DNA from: Chromatiaceae bacterium
GTDB taxonomy: Bacteria; Pseudomonadota; Gammaproteobacteria; Chromatiales; Chromatiaceae
Assembly: GCA_024639005.1 (NCBI GenBank)
Contig: JAHEJD010000154.1
Span: forward strand, 1 to 64,000
DNA length: 64,000 nt
Direction of reading: 5' to 3'
Part shown: positions 36,008-45,921 of the stretch, in pieces
Layout: each line of letters begins with the position of its first letter
How positions within the stretch are numbered: the stretch's first letter is position 1
Notes under the pieces: model-generated
Databases searched by the model: none
What the model was told of the DNA's origin: nothing
The model's input: the letters and a program-made list of their open reading frames with translations, nothing else
Position numbers and translations under genes: made by a program

Positions 36008-36780
36008 TGGAATGGCTGGCCACATTGGGTCGCCGCGGGCTGTCCTTGTCTGCCCGCCTCGGGCGGGCCAGTCTATTGATGCTGGCGATGCTCAGAGGAC
36101 TGCCTGCCCTGCTGCGCCGGCCACGCCTGCTGTTGGAGCAGTTGTTGTCGGTCGGTGTGCTGACGGTGTTGATTGTGGCCGTTTCGGGCATCTTCGTCGG
36201 GATGGTGCTGGGCCTGCAGGGCCACTACATCCTGTCGCGCTTCGGCGCCGAAGCGACCCTGGGTGTGATGGTGGCCGCATCGCTGGTCCGTGAACTGGGT
36301 CCGGTGGTCACGGCACTCCTGTATGCCGGTCGCGCAGGGTCGGCGATGTCCGCCGAGATCGGCTTGATGAAAGCGACTGAGCAGTTGTCCGGTCTAGAGA
36401 TGATGGCGGTCAACCCAGAGCACCGGGTGCTGACGCCGCGCCTGATTGCCGGGATCATTTCCATGCCGCTGCTTGCGGCGATGTTCAGTGTGCTCGGCGT
36501 GTATGGCGGCTGGTTCGTGGGCGTGGGGCTCTTGGGCGTGGACGAGGGGACCTATTGGGCGCAGATGCAATCGCAGATCGATTGGAATGACGACGTGCTC
36601 AATGGGGTAATCAAGTCCGTCGTGTTCGGGGTGGTCTGTACCTGGATCGCCATTTTTCAGGGCTATGAGTGCGTGCCGACGTCTGAAGGGGTGAGTCGGG
36701 CGACGACGCGCACGGTGGTACATTCATCGCTGGCCGTACTCGGGCTGGACTTCGTATTGACCGCGATGATGTTCGATTGA
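36007..36780 (+). CDS. mlaE: Phospholipid ABC transporter permease MlaE
   Basis: A 257-residue permease with about five to six membrane segments and the MlaE family motif around SFIGMVLGLQG-like GIFVGMVLGLQGHYIL and LYAGRAGSAMSAEIGLMKAT. The ATG at 36007 overlaps the mlaF stop (TGATG); a TTG three bases earlier is possible. It forms the membrane core of the Mla complex. Confidence 0.96.
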   Translation: MEWLATLGRRGLSLSARLGRASLLMLAMLRGLPALLRRPRLLLEQLLSVGVLTVLIVAVSGIFVGMVLGLQGHYILSRFGAEATLGVMVAASLVRELGPVVTALLYAGRAGSAMSAEIGLMKATEQLSGLEMMAVNPEHRVLTPRLIAGIISMPLLAAMFSVLGVYGGWFVGVGLLGVDEGTYWAQMQSQIDWNDDVLNGVIKSVVFGVVCTWIAIFQGYECVPTSEGVSRATTRTVVHSSLAVLGLDFVLTAMMFD

Positions 36781-36799
36781 GCGTGCAAAGGACCCGACT

Positions 36800-37270
36800 A
36801 TGTCGAAAATGAGACAGATAGAGATTTTGGTAGGCGCCTTCATGGCGGCCGGTTTCGTCGCATTGTTTTTTCTGGCGATGCAGGTCAGCAACCTGGGTAC
36901 GGTGAATACCGGAGGCTCTTATAAGGTGTTGGCGCGGTTCGACAATATCGGGGGTTTGAAGGTCAAATCCCCGGTCACCATGGCGGGTGTAGAAGTTGGT
37001 CGCGTGGTCGATATCTACTACGACCGCAAAGATTTCCGCGCGGTCGCGGTTCTGGGAATCTATTCGCAATACGATGGGATTCCTGATGATACCTTCGCTA
37101 AGATTCTCACGGCGGGGCTGCTCGGCGAGCAGTACGTCGGGCTGGACCCGGGCGGCAGCGACCAAGTGCTTGGAGACGGCAGCGAGATCCCCATCACCCA
37201 GTCTGCCCTCGTGCTGGAGGAGATCATCGGGCAGTTCATCTACGGCAAGGCGCAAGAAGGAGCGAACTGA
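36800..37270 (+). CDS. mlaD: Phospholipid transport MCE protein MlaD
   Basis: A 156-residue protein with one N-terminal membrane helix (about residues 8-28) and a single MCE domain (YKVLARFDNIGGLKVKSPVT, then GVEVGRVV). MlaD hexamers form the periplasmic channel on MlaFE and hand lipid to MlaC. Its length is typical. The stop overlaps the mlaC start by one base. Confidence 0.96.
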   Translation: MSKMRQIEILVGAFMAAGFVALFFLAMQVSNLGTVNTGGSYKVLARFDNIGGLKVKSPVTMAGVEVGRVVDIYYDRKDFRAVAVLGIYSQYDGIPDDTFAKILTAGLLGEQYVGLDPGGSDQVLGDGSEIPITQSALVLEEIIGQFIYGKAQEGAN

Positions 37271-37884
37271 TGGAAACTCTGACGGTCATCCGCCGGGCTC
37301 TGGCCATTCTTTTCCTGCTCACGTCCTTCGCGGTCGCTGCGGTGGAAGATCCGCAGCAGATGGTGCGTGAGACGGGCGACCGCATCCTGGCCGAGTTGGA
37401 CACCCGCAAAGCCGATCTGCAGAACGACCCCAGCCTTATCTACCCATTCGTCGAGACCATGATCTTGCCGCTGTTCGACTTTCGCTTCATGTCGCAGTCG
37501 GCGTTGGGGCGTTTCTGGCGGAATGCCAGCGAGGGGCAGAGAGAGGCGCTTACCGTCGAGTTCCGCGAACTGCTGGTCCGGACCTATGCCTCGGCTCTGC
37601 TCGATTACACAGACCAGAACGTCGAGCTGCTACCAGTGCGTTCCCAGCCGGATGCGACCCGGGTAACGATCCCCACCCGACTGCAAGCGCCTGGTGCACC
37701 GCCGATACCGATGGACTATCGCTTGCGCCTCAAAGGTGACAAATGGCTGATCTATGATGTAGTGATCGACGGCGTCAGTCTGGTAACCAATTACCGGAGC
37801 CAGTTCGCGGCCGAGGTCCGGCGCGGCGGTGTGGACGGCCTGATCCGCACGCTGGCCTCTAAGAATGAGCGGGTGAGTAACTGA
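37270..37884 (+). CDS. mlaC: Periplasmic phospholipid-binding protein MlaC
   Basis: A 204-residue protein with a signal peptide (hydrophobic stretch about residues 9-22, cleavage near AVAAVED) and the MlaC/Ttg2D fold (FDFRFMSQSALGRFWRNAS). It shuttles phospholipid between MlaD and the outer-membrane MlaA. It overlaps mlaD by one base and is followed two bases later by mlaB. Confidence 0.95.
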   Translation: METLTVIRRALAILFLLTSFAVAAVEDPQQMVRETGDRILAELDTRKADLQNDPSLIYPFVETMILPLFDFRFMSQSALGRFWRNASEGQREALTVEFRELLVRTYASALLDYTDQNVELLPVRSQPDATRVTIPTRLQAPGAPPIPMDYRLRLKGDKWLIYDVVIDGVSLVTNYRSQFAAEVRRGGVDGLIRTLASKNERVSN

Positions 37885-37886
37885 TC

Positions 37887-38192
37887 GTGGCGAGCCTGAC
37901 GCCTGCAGGTGAGGGGCGCTGGGCGGTGGGCGGTGTGCTCGATTTTGACACAGTGCCCGAGATCTGGCCGGCGCTGGATGCACTGCTCACAAGCACCAGC
38001 GATAGCCAGCTGACTTTGTCGTTGGCACAGGTCAGCCAGGCCAATAGCGCAGGCCTGGTCATGCTGCTTGAGGCACGTGATCGTGCGCGCCAGCTGAACT
38101 GTCGACTGGATCTGGTCGATGTCCCCCAAGACCTTCACGACCTCGCAAGCGTGTCGCAATGTGAAGCGCTGATCGCCGAAGGCCACGCCTGA
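37887..38192 (+). CDS. mlaB: STAS-domain protein MlaB
   Basis: A 101-residue single STAS domain with the NSAGLVMLLEARDRAR motif, the cytoplasmic subunit that stabilises and activates MlaF. It begins with GTG two bases after the mlaC stop. The ibaG/bolA gene usually found next in this neighbourhood is missing; a terminator-like hairpin lies 17 bases after the stop. Confidence 0.92.
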   Translation: MASLTPAGEGRWAVGGVLDFDTVPEIWPALDALLTSTSDSQLTLSLAQVSQANSAGLVMLLEARDRARQLNCRLDLVDVPQDLHDLASVSQCEALIAEGHA

Positions 38193-38208
38193 CGCTAGCC
38201 TGCACCCT

Positions 38209-38231
38209 CCCGCTGATGCGGGATTTTCTTT
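38209..38231 (+). terminator. Rho-independent terminator-like hairpin after mlaB
   Basis: CCCGC-TGAT-GCGGG (38209-38222) followed by ATTTTCTTT. The stem is only five base pairs, so termination may be partial, letting some mla transcription reach murA 50 bases further on. Confidence 0.5.
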
Positions 38232-38242
38232 ATCATGGATAA

Positions 38243-39541
<1,299 letters not shown>

Positions 39542-39551
39542 GAGGTGCGAC

Positions 39552-40199
39552 ATGACGGCTGAGATTGCGGCACCGCTGAAAATCGCGCTTTCGAAAGGAC
39601 GCATTTTCAGAGACACATTGCCGCTGCTGAGACAGGCCGGTGTTGAGCCTTTGGATGATCCCGACACCAGCCGCAAACTCATCCTCGCTACCTCCCACCC
39701 GCTGGTGAAGTTCGTCCTGATCCGTGCCACCGATGTGCCGACCTATGTCCAGTGGGGTGCGGCCGATCTCGGCGTGGCCGGCAAGGATGTCCTGATGGAG
39801 CACGGTGGTGAGGGTCTGTACGAACCACTCGATCTCAAGATCGCCCGCTGCCGGATGATGGTCGCCGGTCGTCCCGAGGCCGACATCAGCGCGCGGCGTC
39901 TGCGCATCGCCACCAAGTACGTGAACTCGGCGCGCGCCTTCTTCGCCAATCGCGGCCAGCAGGTGGAGGTCATCAAGCTTTACGGCTCGATGGAGCTTGC
40001 CCCATTGGTCGGCTTATCTGAAGTCATCGTCGACCTGGTCGAATCCGGGAATACGCTGCGGGCCAACGGTCTCGTGCCGCTGGAGCATATGCACGACATC
40101 AGCGCGCGCCTGGTGATCAACAAGGCGTCGTGGAAGATGAAGCATGCCAGCATACTGGCACTGGTCGGTGCACTGCGCGAGGCGGTAGGCGATGACTAG
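39552..40199 (+). CDS. hisG: ATP phosphoribosyltransferase, short form
   Basis: A 215-residue HisG catalysing the first step of histidine synthesis. Motifs include [11 protein letters not shown] and the PRPP-binding [15 protein letters not shown]. It lacks the C-terminal ACT-like regulatory domain of the long form (about 300 residues), so it is expected to need HisZ, which is not in the window. The ATG at 39552 lies 11 bases after murA; longer in-frame starts lie inside murA. Confidence 0.96.
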   Translation: MTAEIAAPLKIALSKGRIFRDTLPLLRQAGVEPLDDPDTSRKLILATSHPLVKFVLIRATDVPTYVQWGAADLGVAGKDVLMEHGGEGLYEPLDLKIARCRMMVAGRPEADISARRLRIATKYVNSARAFFANRGQQVEVIKLYGSMELAPLVGLSEVIVDLVESGNTLRANGLVPLEHMHDISARLVINKASWKMKHASILALVGALREAVGDD

Positions 40200-40348
40200 C
40201 CGAGGCCCCAGGTAACCAGAAATGCGCCGAAGATGCGACGCTGTGCAGGACGCCGGGCAGCTGCACCGCAAGTCGGTTGAAGGCTATGCTCAGCCTGCCG
40301 CGTTCCGCGACGGCGTTTCTTTCGGCTGGATGATCCAGGTGTCCCGCA

Positions 40349-41650
40349 ATGGCTGATATACGCAAACTGACGACTGCAGACAAAGATTTCGGGCAGCAAC
40401 TCGACGCGCTGCTGGCCTGGGAATCGGTCTCGGATGCTTCCGTCAATCAGGTCGTCCAGGAGGTGATTGGCGAGATCCGTGCGCGTGGGGACGCGGCCCT
40501 GGTCGATTACACCCAGCGATTCGATGGCTGGGTGGCCCAGTCGCCCGCTGATCTGCAGATCCCGCTGACCCGCCTGCGACAGGCCTGGGAGGCGATTCCC
40601 GCCCGACAGCGCGAGGCGCTCGAACACGCGGCTGGTCGCGTGCGCGCCTATGCCGAGCGGCAGAAGATGGAAGGCTGGACCTACTCCGAGCCCGACGGCA
40701 CGCTGCTGGGGCAACAGGTCACGCCCCTCGACCGCGTCGGTCTCTATGTCCCTGGCGGCAAGGCCGTCTACCCCTCGTCGGTGTTGATGAACGCGCTGCC
40801 GGCCAAGGTGGCCGGCGTGGCCGAACTGATAATGGTCGTGCCGACCCCGCGGGGTGAACTGAACGAGCTGGTGCTGGCGGCGGCACACGTAAGCGGGGTC
40901 GATCGTGTCTTTGCCATTGGAGGCGCCCAGGCGGTGGCCGCGCTGGCGTATGGGACGCAGTCGGTGCCGCCGGTCGACAAGATCGTCGGTCCGGGCAACA
41001 TCTATGTGGCGACGGCCAAGCGTACCGTGTTTGGACAGGTCGGCATCGACATGGTGGCCGGGCCATCTGAGATCCTGGTGATCTGCGACGGTCAGACGGA
41101 TCCGGATTGGATCGCAATGGACCTGTTCTCGCAGGCCGAGCACGACGAGGACGCCCAGTCGATACTGCTGTGCCCGGATGCCGATTTCATGTCGCAGGTC
41201 GAGCGCAGCATCGATCGTCTGCTGCCGGAGATGAGCCGGCGCGAGATTATCGCCACGGCGTTGCGTGCGCGTGGCGCGCTGATCGTCTGCCGCGACCTGA
41301 ACGAGGCGGCCGAGGTCGGCAATCGCATCGCCCCCGAGCACCTCGAGTTGTCGGTTGCTGATCCGCAGGCCCTGCTGTCGAAGATCCGCCATGCCGGCGC
41401 GGTGTTTATGGGGCGTTACGCCTCCGAGCCGCTGGGTGACTATTGCGCGGGGCCGAATCATGTGCTGCCAACCTCGCGCACTGCGCGCTTCAGTTCGCCA
41501 CTCGGGGTGTACGATTTTCAGAAGCGAACCAGCGTGATCATGGTGTCGGCCGAGGGTGCCCGGACCCTGGGCCGGACCGCCTCTGTCCTGGCGCGGGGCG
41601 AGGGCCTGGAGGCGCATGCGCGTTCGGCGGAATTCCGGATCGACGACTAG
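40349..41650 (+). CDS. hisD: Histidinol dehydrogenase
   Basis: A 433-residue Zn enzyme oxidising histidinol to histidine. Family motifs are [24 protein letters not shown] (seen in part), [16 protein letters not shown], the metal and catalytic region AEHDEDAQS and the IAPEHLEL motif with the general-base His. A 149-base gap separates it from hisG and holds no gene. The stop TAG is followed directly by a CTAGCCTGG-like sequence. Confidence 0.97.
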   Translation: MADIRKLTTADKDFGQQLDALLAWESVSDASVNQVVQEVIGEIRARGDAALVDYTQRFDGWVAQSPADLQIPLTRLRQAWEAIPARQREALEHAAGRVRAYAERQKMEGWTYSEPDGTLLGQQVTPLDRVGLYVPGGKAVYPSSVLMNALPAKVAGVAELIMVVPTPRGELNELVLAAAHVSGVDRVFAIGGAQAVAALAYGTQSVPPVDKIVGPGNIYVATAKRTVFGQVGIDMVAGPSEILVICDGQTDPDWIAMDLFSQAEHDEDAQSILLCPDADFMSQVERSIDRLLPEMSRREIIATALRARGALIVCRDLNEAAEVGNRIAPEHLELSVADPQALLSKIRHAGAVFMGRYASEPLGDYCAGPNHVLPTSRTARFSSPLGVYDFQKRTSVIMVSAEGARTLGRTASVLARGEGLEAHARSAEFRIDD

Positions 41651-41785
41651 CCTGGACTAGCCATGTCTTGCTGCACGCCGCGCGTGGGCCGCCGCGCACC
41701 GCGGATCGCGCGCAACCACTTAAACGCGGAACGCTGGCACTCAGATTCAGCACTCAGGACTCACCGACTCACAGCACAGCATGTC

Positions 41786-42880
41786 ATGTCCGACTCATTG
41801 AACGACCTTGTATCGCACTGGGTTCGCCCGGAGATCCGCGCGCTGACGGCCTATCGGGTCCAGTCCGCGGCTGGGTTGATAAAGCTGGATGCGATGGAGA
41901 ACCCCTACACCTGGCCCGCGGCGCTGCGCGACGCCTGGGTCGATATGCTGCGCGGCACAGCCGTCAACCGCTACCCCGATCCGACCGCGCACGCCCTGAG
42001 CGAGCGTCTCAGGGAGGCGATGGCGGTGCCTCCGGGGATGCGCGTGCTGCTGGGCAACGGCTCGGATGAGCTGATCCAGATGATCGCCATGAGCCTCTCA
42101 GGTGCGTCCGCGAGTGTGCTGTCGGTCGAGCCGACCTTTGTGATGTACCGCCTGATCGCGATCTTCTGCGGTATGCGCTATGTCGGGGTGCCGTTGCAGG
42201 CCGACGATTTCAGCCTCGACCTGCCTGCCGTGCGGCAGGCGATGGAGGAACATCAACCGGCGGTGGTGTTTCTGGCCTACCCGAACAATCCCACCGCCAA
42301 CCTGTTCGACGAAAGTGCCGTGGTCGACATTATCCGCGCCGCACCCGGGCTGGTCGTGGTTGACGAGGCCTATGCGCCCTTTACCGACGCGAGCTTCATG
42401 CAGCGTCTGGGCGAGTTCGAAAACCTGGTGGTGATGCGCACAGTGTCCAAGATGGGCCTAGCCGGGCTGCGTCTGGGCCTGCTCGCCGGCCCCCCGGCCT
42501 GGTTGAATGAGTTCGACAAGGTACGACTGCCCTACAACATCAACGTCCTGACCCAGGCGAGCGCCGAGTTCGCGCTGCGCCATCGGCAGGTTTTCGACCG
42601 CCAGACGCGGCAGATCCGCGCGGCGCGTGAGGGTCTGGCCGCAGCCGTCGCGCGCCTGCCGGGCGTGAGGGTCTATCCCTCTCAGGCGAACTTTCTGCTG
42701 CTGCGCACCCCGCCGGGCATGGCCACCCCGTGGTTCGACGGCCTGCGTGACCGCGGCATCTTGATCAAGAAACTCGATGGTGCACACTCGCTGCTGGCCG
42801 ACTGCCTGCGGCCGACGGTCGGCACCGACCAGGAGAACGATGCATTGATCGCAGCGCTGGGCGAGGTGTCGGCCGACTGA
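41786..42880 (+). CDS. hisC: Histidinol-phosphate aminotransferase
   Basis: A 364-residue class I/II PLP aminotransferase. The PLP-binding lysine is Lys222 in TVSKMGLAGLRLG, the phosphate-binding region LLGNGSDELIQMI, and VFLAYPNNPTAN is the conserved Asn motif. The ATG at 41786 gives the normal MSDSLNDLVSHWVRPEI start; the frame stays open upstream to 41663 with unlike, Arg-rich sequence. The 135-base gap after hisD is otherwise empty. It completes hisG-hisD-hisC; the remaining his genes are elsewhere. Confidence 0.95.
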   Translation: MSDSLNDLVSHWVRPEIRALTAYRVQSAAGLIKLDAMENPYTWPAALRDAWVDMLRGTAVNRYPDPTAHALSERLREAMAVPPGMRVLLGNGSDELIQMIAMSLSGASASVLSVEPTFVMYRLIAIFCGMRYVGVPLQADDFSLDLPAVRQAMEEHQPAVVFLAYPNNPTANLFDESAVVDIIRAAPGLVVVDEAYAPFTDASFMQRLGEFENLVVMRTVSKMGLAGLRLGLLAGPPAWLNEFDKVRLPYNINVLTQASAEFALRHRQVFDRQTRQIRAAREGLAAAVARLPGVRVYPSQANFLLLRTPPGMATPWFDGLRDRGILIKKLDGAHSLLADCLRPTVGTDQENDALIAALGEVSAD

Positions 42881-42903
42881 GACTCGACCGATCGCGGCGC
42901 CGA

Positions 42904-43191
42904 TCATCCGGCGTCCTGACAGGCACATCGGTAGTCGAATCTGTCTCGTACGGCGCGCAACCGGCGCAGCAGATCGTCACGGTCGCCGGCAAACACGGCC
43001 ACGCTGGGGTCATTGCGATCAAATCGCTGGTGCACCATGAGTTCTGCGGCAGGCAGCCTGTCATCCCGCTGTCCGTCGCTGATGCCCCGACAAATGGGGC
43101 ACTCATCGAGCAGGCCGGCGGCGAGGTCGATCTCGATGGCGACCGCATCGCGGGCTGCGCCGGGCCGTCTGAACAGATCGAAGAAGCCCAT
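42904..43191 (-). CDS. Small hypothetical protein with CPxC motif
   Basis: A 95-residue acidic protein starting MGFFDLFRRPGAARDAVAIE, with ECPICRGISDG in the middle and CAC near the C-terminus. The Cys spacing suggests a possible metal or redox site. No family was recognised. It faces hisC convergently (23-base gap) and follows degS on the same strand 19 bases downstream; the intervening bases are a solo repeat end. Coding potential is plausible from the coherent protein-like composition, but it is unproven. Confidence 0.5.
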   Translation of the reverse strand: MGFFDLFRRPGAARDAVAIEIDLAAGLLDECPICRGISDGQRDDRLPAAELMVHQRFDRNDPSVAVFAGDRDDLLRRLRAVRDRFDYRCACQDAG

Positions 43192-43196
43192 GGTGC

Positions 43197-43216
43197 TTAA
43201 CCTGAAAATCTCACCG
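43197..43216. repeat. Solo end of the dispersed repeat family at the degS stop
   Basis: TTAACCTGAAAATCTCACCG matches the 20-bp end of repeat copy 3 at 17 of 20 positions. On the minus strand it reads GGTGAGATTTTCAGG, whose TGA is the stop codon of the degS-like gene. No partner end was found nearby, so it is a solo or decayed end. Confidence 0.55.
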
Positions 43217-44359
43217 GCCGGCCAGCCGCGGCCGCTCGCCGACGATCGCTACTTGTTCCAGTTCGCTGCCGTCGCGCGAGACGGTAAGCGACAATGGCGA
43301 GCCGGGGGGCCTGCTGGCGATGCGCGCCAGTATCTGCTGCGCACTCGTGACCGGTCTGCGATCGATCTTGACAATAAGATCGCCGGGTTTGAGTCCTGCG
43401 AGATCGCCAGGCCCACCCTCCAGCACACCCGATACCAGTATGCCTTCGCGAAAGTCGATCCCCATGGACTCGGCCAGCGCGGCCGTCAGATCCTGGCCGG
43501 AGATGCCCAGCCAACCACGAATGACGCGGCCGTTCTCGATGAGCTGGGCCATGACCTCTTTGGCCAGCTGAATGGGGATGGCGAAGCCGATGCCCAGCGA
43601 GCCGCCACTCTGCGAAAAGATCGCGGTATTGATCGCTACCACGTCACCGATGGCGTTGATCAGCGCACCGCCAGAGTTACCGGGATTAATGGCCGCATCG
43701 GTCTGGATAAAATTCTCGAACTCGGTGATGCCGAGTTGATTCCGTCCGGTCGCGCTGACGATGCCCATGGTCACCGTCTTCCCCACACCGAAGGGATTGC
43801 CGATGGCCATCACGACATCGCCGACCTGCAGCGCACCGGCCTCGCTCAGGCGCGCGACAGGCAGTTTGCTGCCTGCTGCCTGCAACACCGCGATATCGGT
43901 CTCCGGGTCACTGCCGACGAGTCGCGCCGGCAGATTGCGACCGTCCCCGAGGACTACCTGGATCTCGCTGGCGCCCTCGATCACGTGGTTGTTGGTCAGC
44001 ACATAGCCGTTGGGGTCGACAATGACGCCCGACCCGAGGCTGTTCTCGCGCTTGATCCGCGGGCGATTGATCTGGTTGCCGAAAAAATGCTTGAACAGGG
44101 GCTCGTCGAGCAGTGGATGGGGCTTTTCACGGGTGATTTTGGTCGCAAAGACGTTGACGACCGCAGGGGCCGCACGCCTCACTGCCTCGGCATAGGACAC
44201 AGGTCCACCGCTGCGCTCGAGCAGGATGGGCGCGGGAGTAATGGCCGGGGTGCGGCCGACCAGGTCGGGTCTCAGCAGCAGGACCACGAAGGCGGCGGCG
44301 AGACCGGTAGCGATGGACGTAAACAGGAAGGTGAATGCGCGATACCACTTCATGCGCAT
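43211..44359 (-). CDS. degS: DegS/AlgW-like periplasmic serine protease
   Basis: A 382-residue trypsin-like protease with one N-terminal membrane anchor (about residues 8-28) and a single C-terminal PDZ domain (from about residue 285), the DegS plan and not the two-PDZ DegP plan. The catalytic triad is His125 (TNNHVIEG), Asp155 (PETDIAVL) and Ser229 (NPGNSGGAL). DegS/AlgW cleaves the anti-sigma factor RseA/MucA in envelope stress. The 13 bases after its stop lie in a solo repeat end. It starts 39 bases from the divergent NIF3 gene. Confidence 0.92.
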   Translation of the reverse strand: MRMKWYRAFTFLFTSIATGLAAAFVVLLLRPDLVGRTPAITPAPILLERSGGPVSYAEAVRRAAPAVVNVFATKITREKPHPLLDEPLFKHFFGNQINRPRIKRENSLGSGVIVDPNGYVLTNNHVIEGASEIQVVLGDGRNLPARLVGSDPETDIAVLQAAGSKLPVARLSEAGALQVGDVVMAIGNPFGVGKTVTMGIVSATGRNQLGITEFENFIQTDAAINPGNSGGALINAIGDVVAINTAIFSQSGGSLGIGFAIPIQLAKEVMAQLIENGRVIRGWLGISGQDLTAALAESMGIDFREGILVSGVLEGGPGDLAGLKPGDLIVKIDRRPVTSAQQILARIASRPPGSPLSLTVSRDGSELEQVAIVGERPRLAGR

Positions 44360-44398
44360 ACACTAGCATGTCAAACCAGGCCCCCGGCACAAGTTGAA

Positions 44399-45139
44399 AT
44401 GGCCAGACTCGACGACATCGTGGTGTACTGTGATGAACGGCTGGATGCCTCCGCGTTCGACGACTATTGCCCGAACGGCCTTCAGGTCCAGGGGCGCGAT
44501 GAAGTGGCCCGCCTGATATCCGGTGTCACCGCCAGTCAGGCCCTGGTGGATGCGGCAGTCGCCGCAAGTGCGGACCTGCTGCTGGTGCATCACGGCTATT
44601 TCTGGCGGGGTGAGGCGGCGCCGCTGGTGGGCATTAAGGGCCGGCGACTAAAGGCCCTGCTGAGGGCCGATACCAGCCTCCTGGCCTATCATCTGCCGTT
44701 GGATGCGCATGAGACGCTGGGCAATAATTATCAGCTGGGCCTGCGGCTGGGTTTCGAGGGGGCGGCACGGGTTGCGGGTCTTCTGTGGGGTGTGGATCTC
44801 GCGCAACCCACTGGCGCCGACGCCTTGGTAGATAGGGTCGCAAAGGCGCTGGATCGTACACCGCTGGTGATCGGGCCGGCCGGCCTGGTGCGCCGGGTCG
44901 CCTGGTGTACCGGCGCAGCACAGGGCATGATCGAACAGGCGGCCGCGGCCGGTTTCGATGCCTTCATCAGCGGTGAGATCTCTGAACAGACGGTGCATCA
45001 GGCGCGCGAGTTGGGGATGCTCTACCTCGCCGCCGGTCATCACGCCACCGAACGCTATGGCGTGCAGGCGCTGGGGGCAGCGGTCGCAAACCATTTCGGG
45101 ATCGCGCACCGGTTTATTGACATCGACAATCCGGTTTGA
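44399..45139 (+). CDS. NIF3/YbgI family metal-binding protein
   Basis: A 246-residue NIF3-like protein with the family di-metal motifs LLLVHHGYFWR near residue 65 and AAGHHATERYG near the C-terminus, and CPNGLQVQG at the start. Function is unsettled; bacterial members have been linked to GTP cyclohydrolase type 1B-like or hydrolase activity. The ATG at 44399 was chosen because the region upstream, although open in frame for a long way, lies over the antisense degS gene. Confidence 0.92.
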   Translation: MARLDDIVVYCDERLDASAFDDYCPNGLQVQGRDEVARLISGVTASQALVDAAVAASADLLLVHHGYFWRGEAAPLVGIKGRRLKALLRADTSLLAYHLPLDAHETLGNNYQLGLRLGFEGAARVAGLLWGVDLAQPTGADALVDRVAKALDRTPLVIGPAGLVRRVAWCTGAAQGMIEQAAAAGFDAFISGEISEQTVHQARELGMLYLAAGHHATERYGVQALGAAVANHFGIAHRFIDIDNPV

Positions 45140-45197
45140 ACGGCGAGGGCTTTACGGGCGCATTTATTCGACGTTTTCTGGTCACTGTGTGCATTGG

Positions 45198-45226
45198 TTG
45201 ACCGCGCTATCGCCTTATTAGAAAAT
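45198..45226 (+). promoter_or_regulatory. Candidate sigma-70 promoter for petABC
   Basis: TTGACC (45198-45203), a 17-base spacer and GAAAAT (45221-45226), about 100 bases upstream of the petA ATG in an A+T-rich stretch. A TATATTATTAAG run near 45249 is a competing -10 region. Support is from sequence only. Confidence 0.35.
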
Positions 45227-45324
45227 CCGCGGTCGACTGAGGAAATTCAGTATATTATTAAGATTCAAACCGAAATCAGGGCGGTCTCTTTCACGTCCGC
45301 ATTCGGGTCTTTTGGAGCCCACTC

Positions 45325-45921
45325 ATGAGTATAGAAGAAGGCGTAGACCTCAAGAAACGCCGCTTCCTGACCGTCGGCACGGCCGTCGTGGGAGCGATCG
45401 GCGCCGGCTTTGCCGCCGTTCCCTTCATCGCGTCCTGGAACCCTTCGGAGCGTGCCAAGGCCCTTGGTGCGCCGGAAGAGGCCGACATCACCAATCTCGA
45501 GCCCGGGGCTCTGCTGCGCGTCAAGTGGCGTGGCAAGGTGTGCTGGGTCGTGAACCGTACCGAGCAAAACATCGCTGACCTCAAGACCCTGACGGACAAG
45601 TTGGCCGATCCAAATTCAGAGGTCCCCCAGCAACCCCCGTATGCGCAAAACGAGACGCGCTCGATAAAGCCCGAGTACGCGGTCCTGGTCGGAATCTGTA
45701 CCCATCTGGGCTGCTCGCCAACCTATCGTCCCGAGGTGGCACCGGCCGATCTCGGCGATGATTGGAAGGGCGGATTCTTTTGCCCCTGTCACGGTTCGAG
45801 CTTCGACCTCGCCGGTCGGGTCTACAAGGCCGTACCGGCGCCGACCAACCTGGTCGTGCCGCCCCACCAATACCTGTCCGAAAACGTGATCCTAATCGGC
45901 GTAGACGGAGGTGCCGTATGA
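45325..45921 (+). CDS. petA: Ubiquinol-cytochrome c reductase iron-sulfur subunit (Rieske)
   Basis: A 198-residue Rieske protein with a Tat-like N-terminus (KKRRFLTVGTA) that stays as the membrane anchor (about residues 16-36). The 2Fe-2S ligands lie in CTHLGC (Cys125, His127) and CPCHGS (Cys153, His156), with Cys130 and Cys155 forming the usual disulfide. It takes electrons from quinol in the bc1 complex. A good GGAG ribosome-binding site precedes the ATG; the stop overlaps petB (ATGA). Confidence 0.97.
   Translation: MSIEEGVDLKKRRFLTVGTAVVGAIGAGFAAVPFIASWNPSERAKALGAPEEADITNLEPGALLRVKWRGKVCWVVNRTEQNIADLKTLTDKLADPNSEVPQQPPYAQNETRSIKPEYAVLVGICTHLGCSPTYRPEVAPADLGDDWKGGFFCPCHGSSFDLAGRVYKAVPAPTNLVVPPHQYLSENVILIGVDGGAV

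Noticed and set aside
40196-41617. 473-residue minus-strand frame over hisD
   Set aside because: It is a shadow of hisD, which shows all family motifs; the antisense translation has no recognisable domain.
43013-45139. 708-residue plus-strand frame that would fuse an N-terminal extension to the NIF3 protein
   Set aside because: The first 460 residues lie antisense to the complete degS-like protease; NIF3 similarity begins at the ATG at 44399.
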